From Ardenticatenaceae bacterium (lineage in GTDB: Bacteria > Chloroflexota > Anaerolineae > Promineifilales > Promineifilaceae), in the NCBI GenBank assembly GCA_020634235.1, contig JACKCB010000002.1:1178001-1242000 (forward strand): DNA of 64,000 nucleotides, in the 5' to 3' direction. Below the pieces are notes generated by a model. The model had not been told where the DNA came from, did not search any database, and worked only from the letters and a program-made list of their open reading frames with translations. Below are positions 26,502 to 34,713 of the stretch, in pieces; positions within the stretch are counted from its first letter, which is position 1; each line of letters opens with the position of its first letter. Position numbers and translations under genes: made by a program.

Positions 26502-27194
26502 CTAGTTGCGCGTTCCTTCCAGCCGTACCCACCCCCGGCTCAACGCATAGACCGCGGCCTGGGTACGATCATCCACGCGGAGTTTGCGCAGGATGGAAGT
26601 CATATGGTTTTTGACGGTTTGGTGGCTGATGCCCAGCTTGAAGGCGATCTCTTTGTTGCTCATCCCCCGCGTTACGTACTCCAATATCTCCATCTCTCGC
26701 GGGGAGAGGGGTACCAGAAAGTCCTCGCTGTCGCTGGTTAGAGAGCCAACCATCCGCCCGACCTTTTGCTCAATCCATTGCAGGACCTCGTCTTGGGACA
26801 TTGTCTTTTCACCCACGACGTAGCTGCCACCATTGACATCGATGATGGTCTGGATGAGCGCCTCCGGCGTGATGTCTTTGGGACAGTACGCTTTGGCCCC
26901 GGCCCGCAGGGCATGAAACACCTGCTCAATCTCATCATAACCGGTTAACATAATGACATTGACGTGGGGGAGCTGGGCTTTGATTTTGCGCGTCACTTGC
27001 AGGCCGTTGATGGTGGGCAGGTTAATGTCCATCAAAATGACATCTGGAACAAGCTCGTAAGCGATCTCTACGGCCACTTCCCCATCGGCAGCCTCTCCAA
27101 CAACGACTATTCGCGGATCTGTGTCCAGAACATCGCGCAGGCCCTGACGAAAGAGGGGGTGATCATCCACAATGAGCAGTCGAATCTGCGACAT
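26502..27194 (-). CDS. NarL/FixJ-family response regulator
   Basis: The 230-residue regulator has a receiver domain (1-122) with D10/D11, phosphoacceptor D56 (LMDINLP), the switch T84 and K106 (CPKD). The LuxR-type DNA-binding domain is at about 162-226 (LSPREMEILEYVTRGMSNKE, HQTVKNHMTSILRKL). It is the first gene of the regulator-kinase pair and has a good promoter 85 bp upstream. A GGAGAG sequence precedes the ATG. Direct targets are not visible; flp and cpaE promoters downstream are natural candidates. Confidence 0.95.
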   Translation of the reverse strand: MSQIRLLIVDDHPLFRQGLRDVLDTDPRIVVVGEAADGEVAVEIAYELVPDVILMDINLPTINGLQVTRKIKAQLPHVNVIMLTGYDEIEQVFHALRAGAKAYCPKDITPEALIQTIIDVNGGSYVVGEKTMSQDEVLQWIEQKVGRMVGSLTSDSEDFLVPLSPREMEILEYVTRGMSNKEIAFKLGISHQTVKNHMTSILRKLRVDDRTQAAVYALSRGWVRLEGTRN

Positions 27195-27287
27195 GGTTCT
27201 CTCCTGGCTGGTTGTTGCTTGAATTTACCTGACTGGAACAAGAATACTCGCGTCTTGCAATACGAATTAGGGGGATGTGATAGGTGC

Positions 27288-27317
27288 AGTATACCATGAA
27301 CAAGTTACGCGTGGCAA
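27288..27317 (-). promoter_or_regulatory. Sigma-70 promoter of the regulator-kinase pair
   Basis: On the minus strand TTGCCA (27312-27317) and TATACT (27288-27293) are 18 bp apart. The leader would be about 85 nt. Confidence 0.55.
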
Positions 27318-27365
27318 ACGGTGTACAGGAGCGGCGCACCCCCGGCCGGGACCACCACCAACCCC

Positions 27366-28868
27366 TCACCGGCCGGGCAACCCATAGACCGCCATGTTGT
27401 TTGCCCCCTGCGCCTGCGTCCAGGCATAGCCGGTAGAATAGAGCAAAATTACCCCCGGCCGGGCCGTGATAGTCTCGTAAGGCCAGCCCGGCGCAGTCAC
27501 CAGGTAATCAGCCCCCTGTTCGCGCACATAGTCGCCCAGCGCCGCCTCATCCGCCAGGCGGTCCACCAACTCCGGCGTAATCAGGCCAGCCAGATCAAGC
27601 AGCGGGCGCTGGGCAAAATAGCCAATCGCCCCAATGTCGTGGGCGGCAATCAGCGCCTCGGGCGGCGTGTTCTGGTTCAGCCACCGGGCCACGTCAACCA
27701 TTTCATTCTCGATAAAGGCCACATCGGTGGCATACGCTTGCAGGCCAAACAGGAAAAAGATGGCCAGGAGCAGCCCATAAACCAGCCCGGCCACGCGCCG
27801 CAGCACCCGGCCGGGGCGCGGACGCACCGGCAGACGCGCCAACAGCCACAGCCAGCCCGCCAGACCATACAAAATCCAGGCCGGCAGCGCCGCCCACAAA
27901 TAACGCCCATGCTGGTACGTTACCGGCAGCCGCCAGGCATAGAGCAGCACGTGTCCCCCGGCCCACAACAGCAGCAGCGCATGCTGCAGCCGCCTATCAT
28001 GCCAATCCTGGCGCAGCGCCAGCCACCCGGCCGGGATCAGCCCCGGCAGCAGCAGCAGATGAGCGCCGGTCATCCCCCGCCAGCCCACCTCCGCCCCACC
28101 CAGGCTGAACAAGAGCAGGCTGGCAAAGCGGACCGGCAGCGGCCGGACCAACAGGGCAGCGTATTCAGCCTGCTTGGCATAAAACGTATTGGGCCACAGC
28201 GCCCCGCTGACCGCCAGATTAAAAGCAAAATAAGGCAGCAACGGCAGCCCCGCCCCCAACAGATACCACAACAGCGCCGGCAGCCGCCCCGGCCGGGCCA
28301 ACAACCCCACCCCCACCAACAGCAGCAGCAGCAGCCCCTCCGGCCGGGCCAGCACCAGCAGGCCGGCCAACACGCCCAACCACCCCGGCCGGGCGCGGGC
28401 CACAGCCTGCCAGACCAGCGTCAGCCCCAGAGCCACAAACAACAACGTCTCCATGCCGCTGGCCGCCGCCCACACCAGCGGCCAGGCAGCCACCAGCGAC
28501 AGCCCGGCCAGCCAATCCCGGCCGGCATAGGCCGGCCACAGCAGCCGCCACAACGCCATCCCCACCCAGGCCAGCCAGACCAGGCACAGCCCGCCCAACC
28601 CATACGCCCAGGCCAGCGGCGGCAGGCGCAGCAAATGTCCCACCGCCAGCAGCAGCGTCCACAGCGGGGCAGTGGACCCGGCACTGCTAACCCCCGGCAC
28701 ATACGCCCACCGGCCAGTGAGGGCCAGATTGCGGGCATACGTCTGGTGAATCCAGCTATCGTCCAGCGGGAAACCGGCCCGGCCGGGGAGCGCCGCCGCC
28801 GCCACAAACAAGAGCACCGCCAAAACGGCCGCCCCAGCCACCAGCCAATGCCCCTTCTGGCGCACCAT
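27366..28868 (-). CDS. Polytopic membrane glycosyltransferase-like protein (GT-C fold)
   Basis: The 500-residue protein has about ten hydrophobic segments. The first outside loop carries PLDDSWIHQTYARNL (about 33-47), the acidic pair expected of GT-C enzymes that use polyprenyl-phosphate sugars (PMT/ArnT-like). The soluble C-terminal part (about 410-500) includes HDIGAIGYF and LLDLAGLITPEL, common in bacterial relatives. It starts at ATG 28868, whose A is shared with the stop of the upstream gene (TGATG), so translation is coupled. It is likely to transfer a sugar to protein or glycan outside the membrane; acceptor and donor are unknown. It is rich in CCCGGCCGGG palindromes. Confidence 0.75.
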   Translation of the reverse strand: MVRQKGHWLVAGAAVLAVLLFVAAAALPGRAGFPLDDSWIHQTYARNLALTGRWAYVPGVSSAGSTAPLWTLLLAVGHLLRLPPLAWAYGLGGLCLVWLAWVGMALWRLLWPAYAGRDWLAGLSLVAAWPLVWAAASGMETLLFVALGLTLVWQAVARARPGWLGVLAGLLVLARPEGLLLLLLVGVGLLARPGRLPALLWYLLGAGLPLLPYFAFNLAVSGALWPNTFYAKQAEYAALLVRPLPVRFASLLLFSLGGAEVGWRGMTGAHLLLLPGLIPAGWLALRQDWHDRRLQHALLLLWAGGHVLLYAWRLPVTYQHGRYLWAALPAWILYGLAGWLWLLARLPVRPRPGRVLRRVAGLVYGLLLAIFFLFGLQAYATDVAFIENEMVDVARWLNQNTPPEALIAAHDIGAIGYFAQRPLLDLAGLITPELVDRLADEAALGDYVREQGADYLVTAPGWPYETITARPGVILLYSTGYAWTQAQGANNMAVYGLPGR

Positions 28869-30469
28869 CACGGCAGTTCTCCCGGTGGCAAAATCTGGTA
28901 AAGCTGGAAGCCGCCGGGATAGGTTTGCCGCAGCACCAGTTCCGGCAGCGACACCTCGCCGGCATACAAGCCGGCCAGTGGCGGTGGCCGGTCCGGGTCC
29001 AGCAGCAGGTAGTCCGCCCCAAACTGGCGCGCCGCGGCCAGTACCCCGGCCGGGGGTTCATTCGGCGTCACAATGGCCATCAGGCCGGTGTGGTAATAAA
29101 AGTTGGGCGCGGAACCACTCATAACAATCGACCCGGCCGGGAGCGCCGCCCCAATCTCCGCGTACACCGCCCCTTCCGCCTCGCGCAGCGGCTGCCCGCC
29201 AGAAACAGCCAGGCTAATCACAAACACCAACAGCACAAAAGTCACGGCAAAGAAACGCTTGGCCACCTGCGGGTTCCAATGGCTGCGCCGGGCGGCAATC
29301 CAATCCACGCTCAGGCCAATGCCCGCCGCCGCCAGGGCCATAGACCAGGGCCACAACGCCGTAGAGGAGTGCAACAAGCTGCCCCGCCCGCCCGGAAAGG
29401 TAAAAATGAGACTCATGGCGATGAACAGGGCCAGCGCATACCAGCTAACCGGCCGCAAAAAGCGACGGATGGCCACCCGCTCCGGCGCGGTTCGCCCCTG
29501 CCCCACACGCAGCCAGCCCACCACCACAAAGAAGCTGAACGCCGTCAGCCCCACCACCCCCACGTAGGTTTGCAGGCTCAACCACAACCCGTCCAGCTTG
29601 GAGCGCAAGATGTTGCCCCAGCCCCAGGCCAGGTAGCCGGCCAGGTCAAACTGCCGGTTGTAGGCAAACAAGTCGTTGTAATCGGTGAGGAAAATGGTTT
29701 GCGTGCCCACCGTGGACAGCACCCGGCCGGAGAGCAGCCAGGTACGATAAAACCAGCCCCCCATCACCAGCAGGTAGCCGGCCAACAGCAGCAGCAACTG
29801 CCCCCCCTGCAGGGCCAGCCGCGGCTGGCCAGTTTGCGCCCGCCACACGTCGCGCACGCCCAGCAGCCATACCCACAGCGCCACAGCCAGCAGCACCAGC
29901 CCATCGGCGCGGGTAAGGTGCGCCAGGCCGGCCAAAACGCCGGCTGCCAGCCAGTAGGCGCCGCGCTGCCGCGCCTGGGCCAGGGCCAGGGCAAACAGGC
30001 AGCCGCCACCCACCCAGGCAAACAGGACAAACGTGGAGGGCTGGTTCCAATAAGCGGCGTAATAGCCGCCGGCCATGGTGAAGAGGGCGGCCGTGCGCGC
30101 CTGCCAGCGCTCGGCCGAAAAGCGGCGGCTGATGGCATAGCTGAGCAGCGGCAGCAGCCCGGCCATCAACCAGAAGGGGAGCTGCGCCCCGCGAAAGCTG
30201 TCGTGTACCCAATAGCCGGCCGCGGCCACCATGGAGGTGAGGGGCATCCAGTAGGTGTGGCTGGGCTTGGGCAACCCGGCCGGGTCGTCCAGATACTGCC
30301 AGATCACCGGCTCCGTGAACCCCTGCCCGGTCGCCAACTGCTGCCCGCCAATGGTGTAGTAATAGGCGTCAAAATAGCTGGGGTGCGCCAGGCGCGCCGC
30401 CCAAAACGCCTGCACCAGCAGGCCCAAAACGGCTAACCAGAGCCAATCACGCTTTGTCTGTCGGTCCAT
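28868..30469 (-). CDS. Polytopic membrane glycosyltransferase-like protein (GT-C fold)
   Basis: The 533-residue protein is similar in plan to its downstream neighbour: about ten membrane segments and a first outside loop with HPSYFDAYYYTIGGQQL (about 29-45), where the Asp is the candidate catalytic base. A soluble C-terminal domain (about 430-533) contains AEIGAALPAGSIVMSG and ADYLLLDPDRPPP. It resembles the dolichyl-phosphate-mannose mannosyltransferase superfamily, whose lipid-linked donor would come from the DPM1-like enzyme at 32969-33727. Coupled to the next gene by a 1-bp overlap. Confidence 0.75.
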   Translation of the reverse strand: MDRQTKRDWLWLAVLGLLVQAFWAARLAHPSYFDAYYYTIGGQQLATGQGFTEPVIWQYLDDPAGLPKPSHTYWMPLTSMVAAAGYWVHDSFRGAQLPFWLMAGLLPLLSYAISRRFSAERWQARTAALFTMAGGYYAAYWNQPSTFVLFAWVGGGCLFALALAQARQRGAYWLAAGVLAGLAHLTRADGLVLLAVALWVWLLGVRDVWRAQTGQPRLALQGGQLLLLLAGYLLVMGGWFYRTWLLSGRVLSTVGTQTIFLTDYNDLFAYNRQFDLAGYLAWGWGNILRSKLDGLWLSLQTYVGVVGLTAFSFFVVVGWLRVGQGRTAPERVAIRRFLRPVSWYALALFIAMSLIFTFPGGRGSLLHSSTALWPWSMALAAAGIGLSVDWIAARRSHWNPQVAKRFFAVTFVLLVFVISLAVSGGQPLREAEGAVYAEIGAALPAGSIVMSGSAPNFYYHTGLMAIVTPNEPPAGVLAAARQFGADYLLLDPDRPPPLAGLYAGEVSLPELVLRQTYPGGFQLYQILPPGELP

Positions 30470-30481
30470 AAGCAGTTAGTG

Positions 30482-30567
30482 GCCGTCCGCAAATGAGTTA
30501 GCAGAATTGTGCGGACGGCTTGGCGTAAGCGGCCTTCCAATCAGAGAAGTCATTGTTGGCCGCTTAC
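30482..30567. repeat. Two tandem inverted repeats between membrane glycosyltransferase genes
   Basis: GCCGTCCGCA (30482-30491) pairs with 30510-30519, and GTAAGCGGCC (30525-30534) pairs with 30558-30567; both arms are perfect 10-mers with loops of 18 and 23 nt. They fill the 98-bp gap. No T-run follows, so attenuation or mRNA protection is as likely as termination. Confidence 0.6.
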
Positions 30568-32058
30568 TCAGGGAACACGCACAAAAATCTGGGCTTGCGC
30601 GTCGCTGTACGCCTCGCGCCACGCATCGCTGGTGGCCAACAGGGTCGTTAGCGGGCTGCCACGGTCCATCAAGACATAGGCTACCTGGTAATCGTCCAGC
30701 GGTTCCTGCCAATTGTCCGCCAATTCAAAGGTCTGCAAATAGTAAAAAAGGAAGGGGTCCCCGTAGACGTCGGCCCGGCCATCTACAAAGACGGGCAGCC
30801 CACGCCAGATGAGGTACCCGCCCCAACCGTACTGGTTGTAGCCCGGTTGGCTGGCCAGCCCGCTGGCTTGCAGGTAATCGACCGCGGCCACCGGGTAGCG
30901 TTCGGCAATGGCCGCGTCGTTGGCCATGATTTTGCTGCTGGTCCACAGGGCTGCCCCCAGCACGGCCAGCAGCAGGAGGAGCCAGTTGGCCAGGGCCAGC
31001 ACCCGGCCGGGTGGCTTCTGGCGCGTGGTGGGCAACAGCGCCCGCTCTAGCCGGGTGCCGGCCAAAGCCAGCCACAAACTGCGGCACACAATAGGCGCAG
31101 CCACAATGGCAAAGAGAGGAATGTGCCGCGCCGAAAGCAGCCCGGCTGCGCCCGTCCCCAGGAATAGGAGCACGTCGCTCCCGGCCGGGGCGCTGCCCCC
31201 AGCACGATACCCCGCCCACCAGCTCACAATGCCCAAGAAAAAGAGCGCCGCAAAGGGCCAGAAAATGGCAAAATGGAAATCAGGCGGCTGCCACTCCTGA
31301 ATGTAGGCCTGCATGGCTGAACTGCCCAGCGTCTCGAAGGGATAAATCCAGATCACGTAGCCGCTGGGATTGAGCAGCGCCGCCAGGAAGCTGGCCCCAG
31401 TGGCCAGGGCCAGGGTGCGAATGCTCTGGCTGTCCAGGTGGGGGCGGGTGGTGGTGGTGGTACCCCGGCCGGGGAAACGCCCCCCCAGCCACTGCTCTGC
31501 CGCCTCTCCCACCACATAGGTAGCCAGCAGCACCACCCCCAGCAGATAACCGCTGTGCAGATTCACCCACAGCACCGTCAGCGCCGGCAGCAGCCAGAAC
31601 CACCGCCGCCCCAGCCGGCCGGACCGCACCCCTTCCACCACAAACACAAACACCGCCGTAAGCAGCAGGTTAAACATTTGCGGCCGCGCCCCCCAGGTAA
31701 TGGCCGAGGCCACAGCCGCCAGCAGCACCACAAAAGCGGCCAGGTAGGGCCGCCCGTCACAGCAAAGATAAACCAGCCCAAACGTCAGGGTGATGATGGC
31801 CGCAAAGACCACAATTAGCCCCGGCAGCCCCCCCACCTGGTACACCAGCCACATAAACAACTGCGACAACCATTCGTGCGTAACCCAGGCGTGGTCGGGC
31901 ACGGTGAAGGAGAAAATATCCTGGCGCGGCAAGCCCTCCTGCAAGATGTATTCGCCGGTGCGCAAATGCCACCACATGTCCGGGTCTAGCGTTTCGCGCA
32001 CGGCCATGGTGAACAGGGCCAGCAGGAAGAGCGCAACGAAGAGGCGGCGGGTGGTCAT
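30568..32058 (-). CDS. Polytopic membrane protein, DPDxWWHL family
   Basis: The 496-residue protein starts at ATG 32058 (MTTRRLFVALFLL); the longer frame overlaps the methyltransferase gene and is rejected. About ten membrane segments are predicted by eye. The first loop reads LDPDMWWHLRTGEYIL (about 22-37), a signature of uncharacterised membrane proteins related to GT-C glycosyltransferases. The soluble tail (about 385-496) includes GYNQYGWGGYLIWRGLPVFV and DGRADVYGDPF. The acidic-Trp-His loop suggests a sugar-phosphate-lipid site by analogy. It lies 8 bp downstream of the methyltransferase gene. Confidence 0.75.
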   Translation of the reverse strand: MTTRRLFVALFLLALFTMAVRETLDPDMWWHLRTGEYILQEGLPRQDIFSFTVPDHAWVTHEWLSQLFMWLVYQVGGLPGLIVVFAAIITLTFGLVYLCCDGRPYLAAFVVLLAAVASAITWGARPQMFNLLLTAVFVFVVEGVRSGRLGRRWFWLLPALTVLWVNLHSGYLLGVVLLATYVVGEAAEQWLGGRFPGRGTTTTTRPHLDSQSIRTLALATGASFLAALLNPSGYVIWIYPFETLGSSAMQAYIQEWQPPDFHFAIFWPFAALFFLGIVSWWAGYRAGGSAPAGSDVLLFLGTGAAGLLSARHIPLFAIVAAPIVCRSLWLALAGTRLERALLPTTRQKPPGRVLALANWLLLLLAVLGAALWTSSKIMANDAAIAERYPVAAVDYLQASGLASQPGYNQYGWGGYLIWRGLPVFVDGRADVYGDPFLFYYLQTFELADNWQEPLDDYQVAYVLMDRGSPLTTLLATSDAWREAYSDAQAQIFVRVP

Positions 32059-32066
32059 GGCCAGGC

Positions 32067-32972
32067 TTACAAGCGGCGAGCGTAAGCGGTGAAGAGGTCG
32101 CCAAAATTCACCGGGATGGCTGCTTCGGCCAGTCCCAGGCGGTTTACAAGGCCAGAAGCGGCGCGCCCCAGGGCCTGGTTGAGGCCGGCGACACGGGTGG
32201 CCAGATAGCCTAATCGCAAATAGCGCCCCTGGGCACCAGACCAGATGACCTCGAAGCCGTTTTGCCGCAGCATGGCGGCCAACGTCTTCTGGCTGAAATA
32301 GTGGATGTGCATGTCCATGAGCCACGGCCAGCGCTGGCCCATGAGGCGGGCGGCCAGGCTGTCGATGTCCATGGTGTGCACGGCCACAATCCCGCCCGGT
32401 TTGAGCAGTTGGTAGGCCATGGCCAGCTCCCCGGCCGGGTCGTTCACATGCTCAATTACATCCCACATGGTCAGCACGTCAAAGCGGCGGTTCTGGGCCA
32501 GCAGCGTCTCCTGGGTGCCGGCCACCACCGGCAGGCCCTGCGCCTGGGCCACCGCTACCGCCCAACTGGATGGCTCCACGCCAGTCGCATCCCAACCTGA
32601 GGCCCGGGCCACCTCCACAAAGACGCCGATGTAGGCCCCCACGTCGAGCAGACTGCGCCCCCCGGCCGGGCCGGTAATCTTCTCCAGCGCCTGCAAATGT
32701 TTGCGAAAGGTCAGCTCCCGGCCGGGGCGCTCATGCACATACGTCTCATCCTCCACCGCCACATAGGCATCGATCAGTTCGCCCGCTTCCCAGCGCGGGT
32801 TGGCATACACGTAATGGCAGTGGCGGCACTGCACAATCTGGGGATGGTGGCCATAGCCGGCGCTGGTACAGCGGAACGCCTGCACATTCACCGGGTCGGC
32901 ATCATTCAACGTGGCTGGGAAACGCAGTTCCCAATCATCATGGCCACATAAATTGCAGACAACATAATTCAT
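32067..32972 (-). CDS. SAM-dependent methyltransferase with N-terminal cysteine motif
   Basis: The 301-residue class I methyltransferase has SAM motif I LLDVGAYIGVF (about 108-118), the acidic VEPSS (about 132) and motif II-like FDVLTMWDVIEHV (about 164-176). Upstream are CNLC (6-9) and CRHC near 50, which may bind zinc. Such C-terminal-loop methyltransferases (Methyltransf_23 type) often act on sugars or lipid-linked glycans, which fits the cluster. It overlaps the GT2 gene by 4 bp (ATGA). Confidence 0.85.
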   Translation of the reverse strand: MNYVVCNLCGHDDWELRFPATLNDADPVNVQAFRCTSAGYGHHPQIVQCRHCHYVYANPRWEAGELIDAYVAVEDETYVHERPGRELTFRKHLQALEKITGPAGGRSLLDVGAYIGVFVEVARASGWDATGVEPSSWAVAVAQAQGLPVVAGTQETLLAQNRRFDVLTMWDVIEHVNDPAGELAMAYQLLKPGGIVAVHTMDIDSLAARLMGQRWPWLMDMHIHYFSQKTLAAMLRQNGFEVIWSGAQGRYLRLGYLATRVAGLNQALGRAASGLVNRLGLAEAAIPVNFGDLFTAYARRL

Positions 32973-33727
32973 GAGGAGCTCACCGATACGGCCGGGCGTC
33001 TGGGTTCTCCCCCCCGCAGACGGCGCATAAACAGGCGCAGCACCGTGTATTGTGCCTTCAAAATCTCCTGGCGCGAGATTTTGGTCTGGCCCTTGCGCCG
33101 GTCTTCAAAGATGATGGGCACTTCGCCAATTTGCCAGCCGCGGCGCTGGCACATGAAGATCAACTCAATGAGAAACGAATAGCCGCTGGAGAAAATCTCG
33201 TCCAGCGGGATCGACTCAATCGCTTCGCGCCGGTAGAGCCGGAAGCCGGCGGTGGCATCGCGGGCCTTCAGCCCCAGCATGGTGCGTGCATAGAAATTGG
33301 CCGCTTTGCTCAGCCAGATGCGCTTCCAGGTACAGTTGCGCGAACCGCCACCACTGACGTAACGGGAGCCAATGACGACGTGTTTCGACTGGCCTAATTC
33401 CAGCATGGCCGGGACGTAGCGGGGATTGTGCGAGAAGTCGGCATCCATGGTGATGAGCCGGCTGGCGCCCAGGGCCAGGGCCTGCTTGATGCCGGCGATG
33501 TGTGCCGTGCCTAACCCCAGCTTACCCGGCCGGTGCAGGGGTACAACCCGGCCGGGGTGCTCTGCCGCCCATTTGTCCACCAACTGCCCCGTGCCATCCG
33601 GGGAGTTGTCATCCACCACCACCACCCCAAGCGCCACGGGCAAGGCCAACAATTGCGCCAACAAATCTTCAATATTGTCAGCCTCGTTATAAGTCGGCAC
33701 AATTACATAGACATCCAGGTCGGTCAT
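32969..33727 (-). CDS. Dolichol-phosphate mannose synthase-like GT2 glycosyltransferase
   Basis: The 252-residue protein has the GT-A layout of DPM1: VIVPTYNEADNIEDLL (8-23), VVVDDNSPDGTG (36-47), MDADFSHNP (about 93-101) and GSRYVSGGG (about 121-129), followed by RLYRREAI and an RRKGQTKIS loop. There is no C-terminal membrane segment, as in single-domain DPM synthases. It would load a sugar, probably mannose or glucose from a nucleotide donor, onto polyprenyl phosphate for the membrane enzymes downstream. It is the first gene of the glycosylation cluster. Confidence 0.92.
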   Translation of the reverse strand: MTDLDVYVIVPTYNEADNIEDLLAQLLALPVALGVVVVDDNSPDGTGQLVDKWAAEHPGRVVPLHRPGKLGLGTAHIAGIKQALALGASRLITMDADFSHNPRYVPAMLELGQSKHVVIGSRYVSGGGSRNCTWKRIWLSKAANFYARTMLGLKARDATAGFRLYRREAIESIPLDEIFSSGYSFLIELIFMCQRRGWQIGEVPIIFEDRRKGQTKISRQEILKAQYTVLRLFMRRLRGGEPRRPAVSVSSS

Positions 33728-33931
33728 GCGTCTGGTTTCTCCGGTGAAAGGCGGATTGTAACGGCATTGATTTTGGCTGTCAAAGCATCGTTTGTCAGCC
33801 GCGGCGCCTCACGTTATGATCCCCAACAAAGCAAGATTACGCGGGGCGGCAAGTCAGCTGCCGCGCTTGGTTCATGGCCAGCTACCCCACCCGCGAATTC
33901 CCTCAAGAACCACCATGCAGGACATCAACCA

Positions 33932-34663
33932 ATGAACGAAACTTTCAAAGCGGTCTTTTTTGACCTGGACGGCACGCTGTACATTACCACACCCTCGGCG
34001 ACCGACGCCTTCATCCAATTCGCCCGCACCCTGGACATTGCCATCGACGCGGCAACAGAGCAGAAGGTGAAGCTGTGGGCCCACCATTATTGGAGCCAGC
34101 ACGAGCAAATCCGCCGTGACATGGAGCGGCTGGATCGCGACGGCTTTTGGAGCTACTACTCACACTTACTGCTGCGGGCGGTGGGTGCTACCGACAATCT
34201 GGCGGAAAATTCGGACATCTTGCGTGATTACTTCTTCAACGACTATGCGCCACACGTGGGGCTGCCGCCCACCGGCCGGGAGACCTTGCTGGCTCTCAAG
34301 GCCCACGGCCTCACCCTCGGCCTGATTTCAAATCGCAACAACCCGCTGCAAGAGGCGGTTAGCCGCCTGGGCCTGGATGGCATCTTCGACGTGGTTCTGT
34401 CGGCTGGGGAAATAGGCCATTGGAAACCGAACCCGGCGATCTTCCACCACGTTCTGGCCGATTTTGCCGACCTGGCCCCAGCGGAGTGTGTCTATGTGGG
34501 CGACAATTATTATGCCGATGGGCATGGGGCGGCCGCGGCCGGGCTGGTGCCCGTTTTGTATGACCCGGAGCACCTGTACCGTGACCCGGCGTATAAATGT
34601 ATTGCCCAAATGGACGAACTGCTGGCGTTCCTAAACATCCCCCAACCTTCTCAGGCTCCCTAA
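33932..34663 (+). CDS. HAD-superfamily hydrolase
   Basis: The 243-residue phosphatase-like protein starts at ATG 33932; the frame upstream overlaps the divergent gene and is not coding. HAD motifs are complete: I FFDLDGTLY (9-17), II LISNRN (about 129-134), III lysine in HWKPNPAIF (about 163-171), IV VYVGDNYYAD (about 189-198). A helical cap lies between motifs I and II, as in subclass I phosphoglycolate phosphatase-like enzymes. The substrate cannot be read from sequence. Confidence 0.88.
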   Translation: MNETFKAVFFDLDGTLYITTPSATDAFIQFARTLDIAIDAATEQKVKLWAHHYWSQHEQIRRDMERLDRDGFWSYYSHLLLRAVGATDNLAENSDILRDYFFNDYAPHVGLPPTGRETLLALKAHGLTLGLISNRNNPLQEAVSRLGLDGIFDVVLSAGEIGHWKPNPAIFHHVLADFADLAPAECVYVGDNYYADGHGAAAAGLVPVLYDPEHLYRDPAYKCIAQMDELLAFLNIPQPSQAP

Positions 34664-34713
34664 CCTTTCACCAGGACTTGCTCTGGCTCTCCGGACAACT
34701 TGTTTCCGGGCAG

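Noticed and set aside
27321..30436. Two long plus-strand frames rich in Gln, Pro and His over the glycosyltransferase genes
   Set aside because: They are complements of hydrophobic Leu/Ala/Gly codons of membrane proteins; no real protein features.
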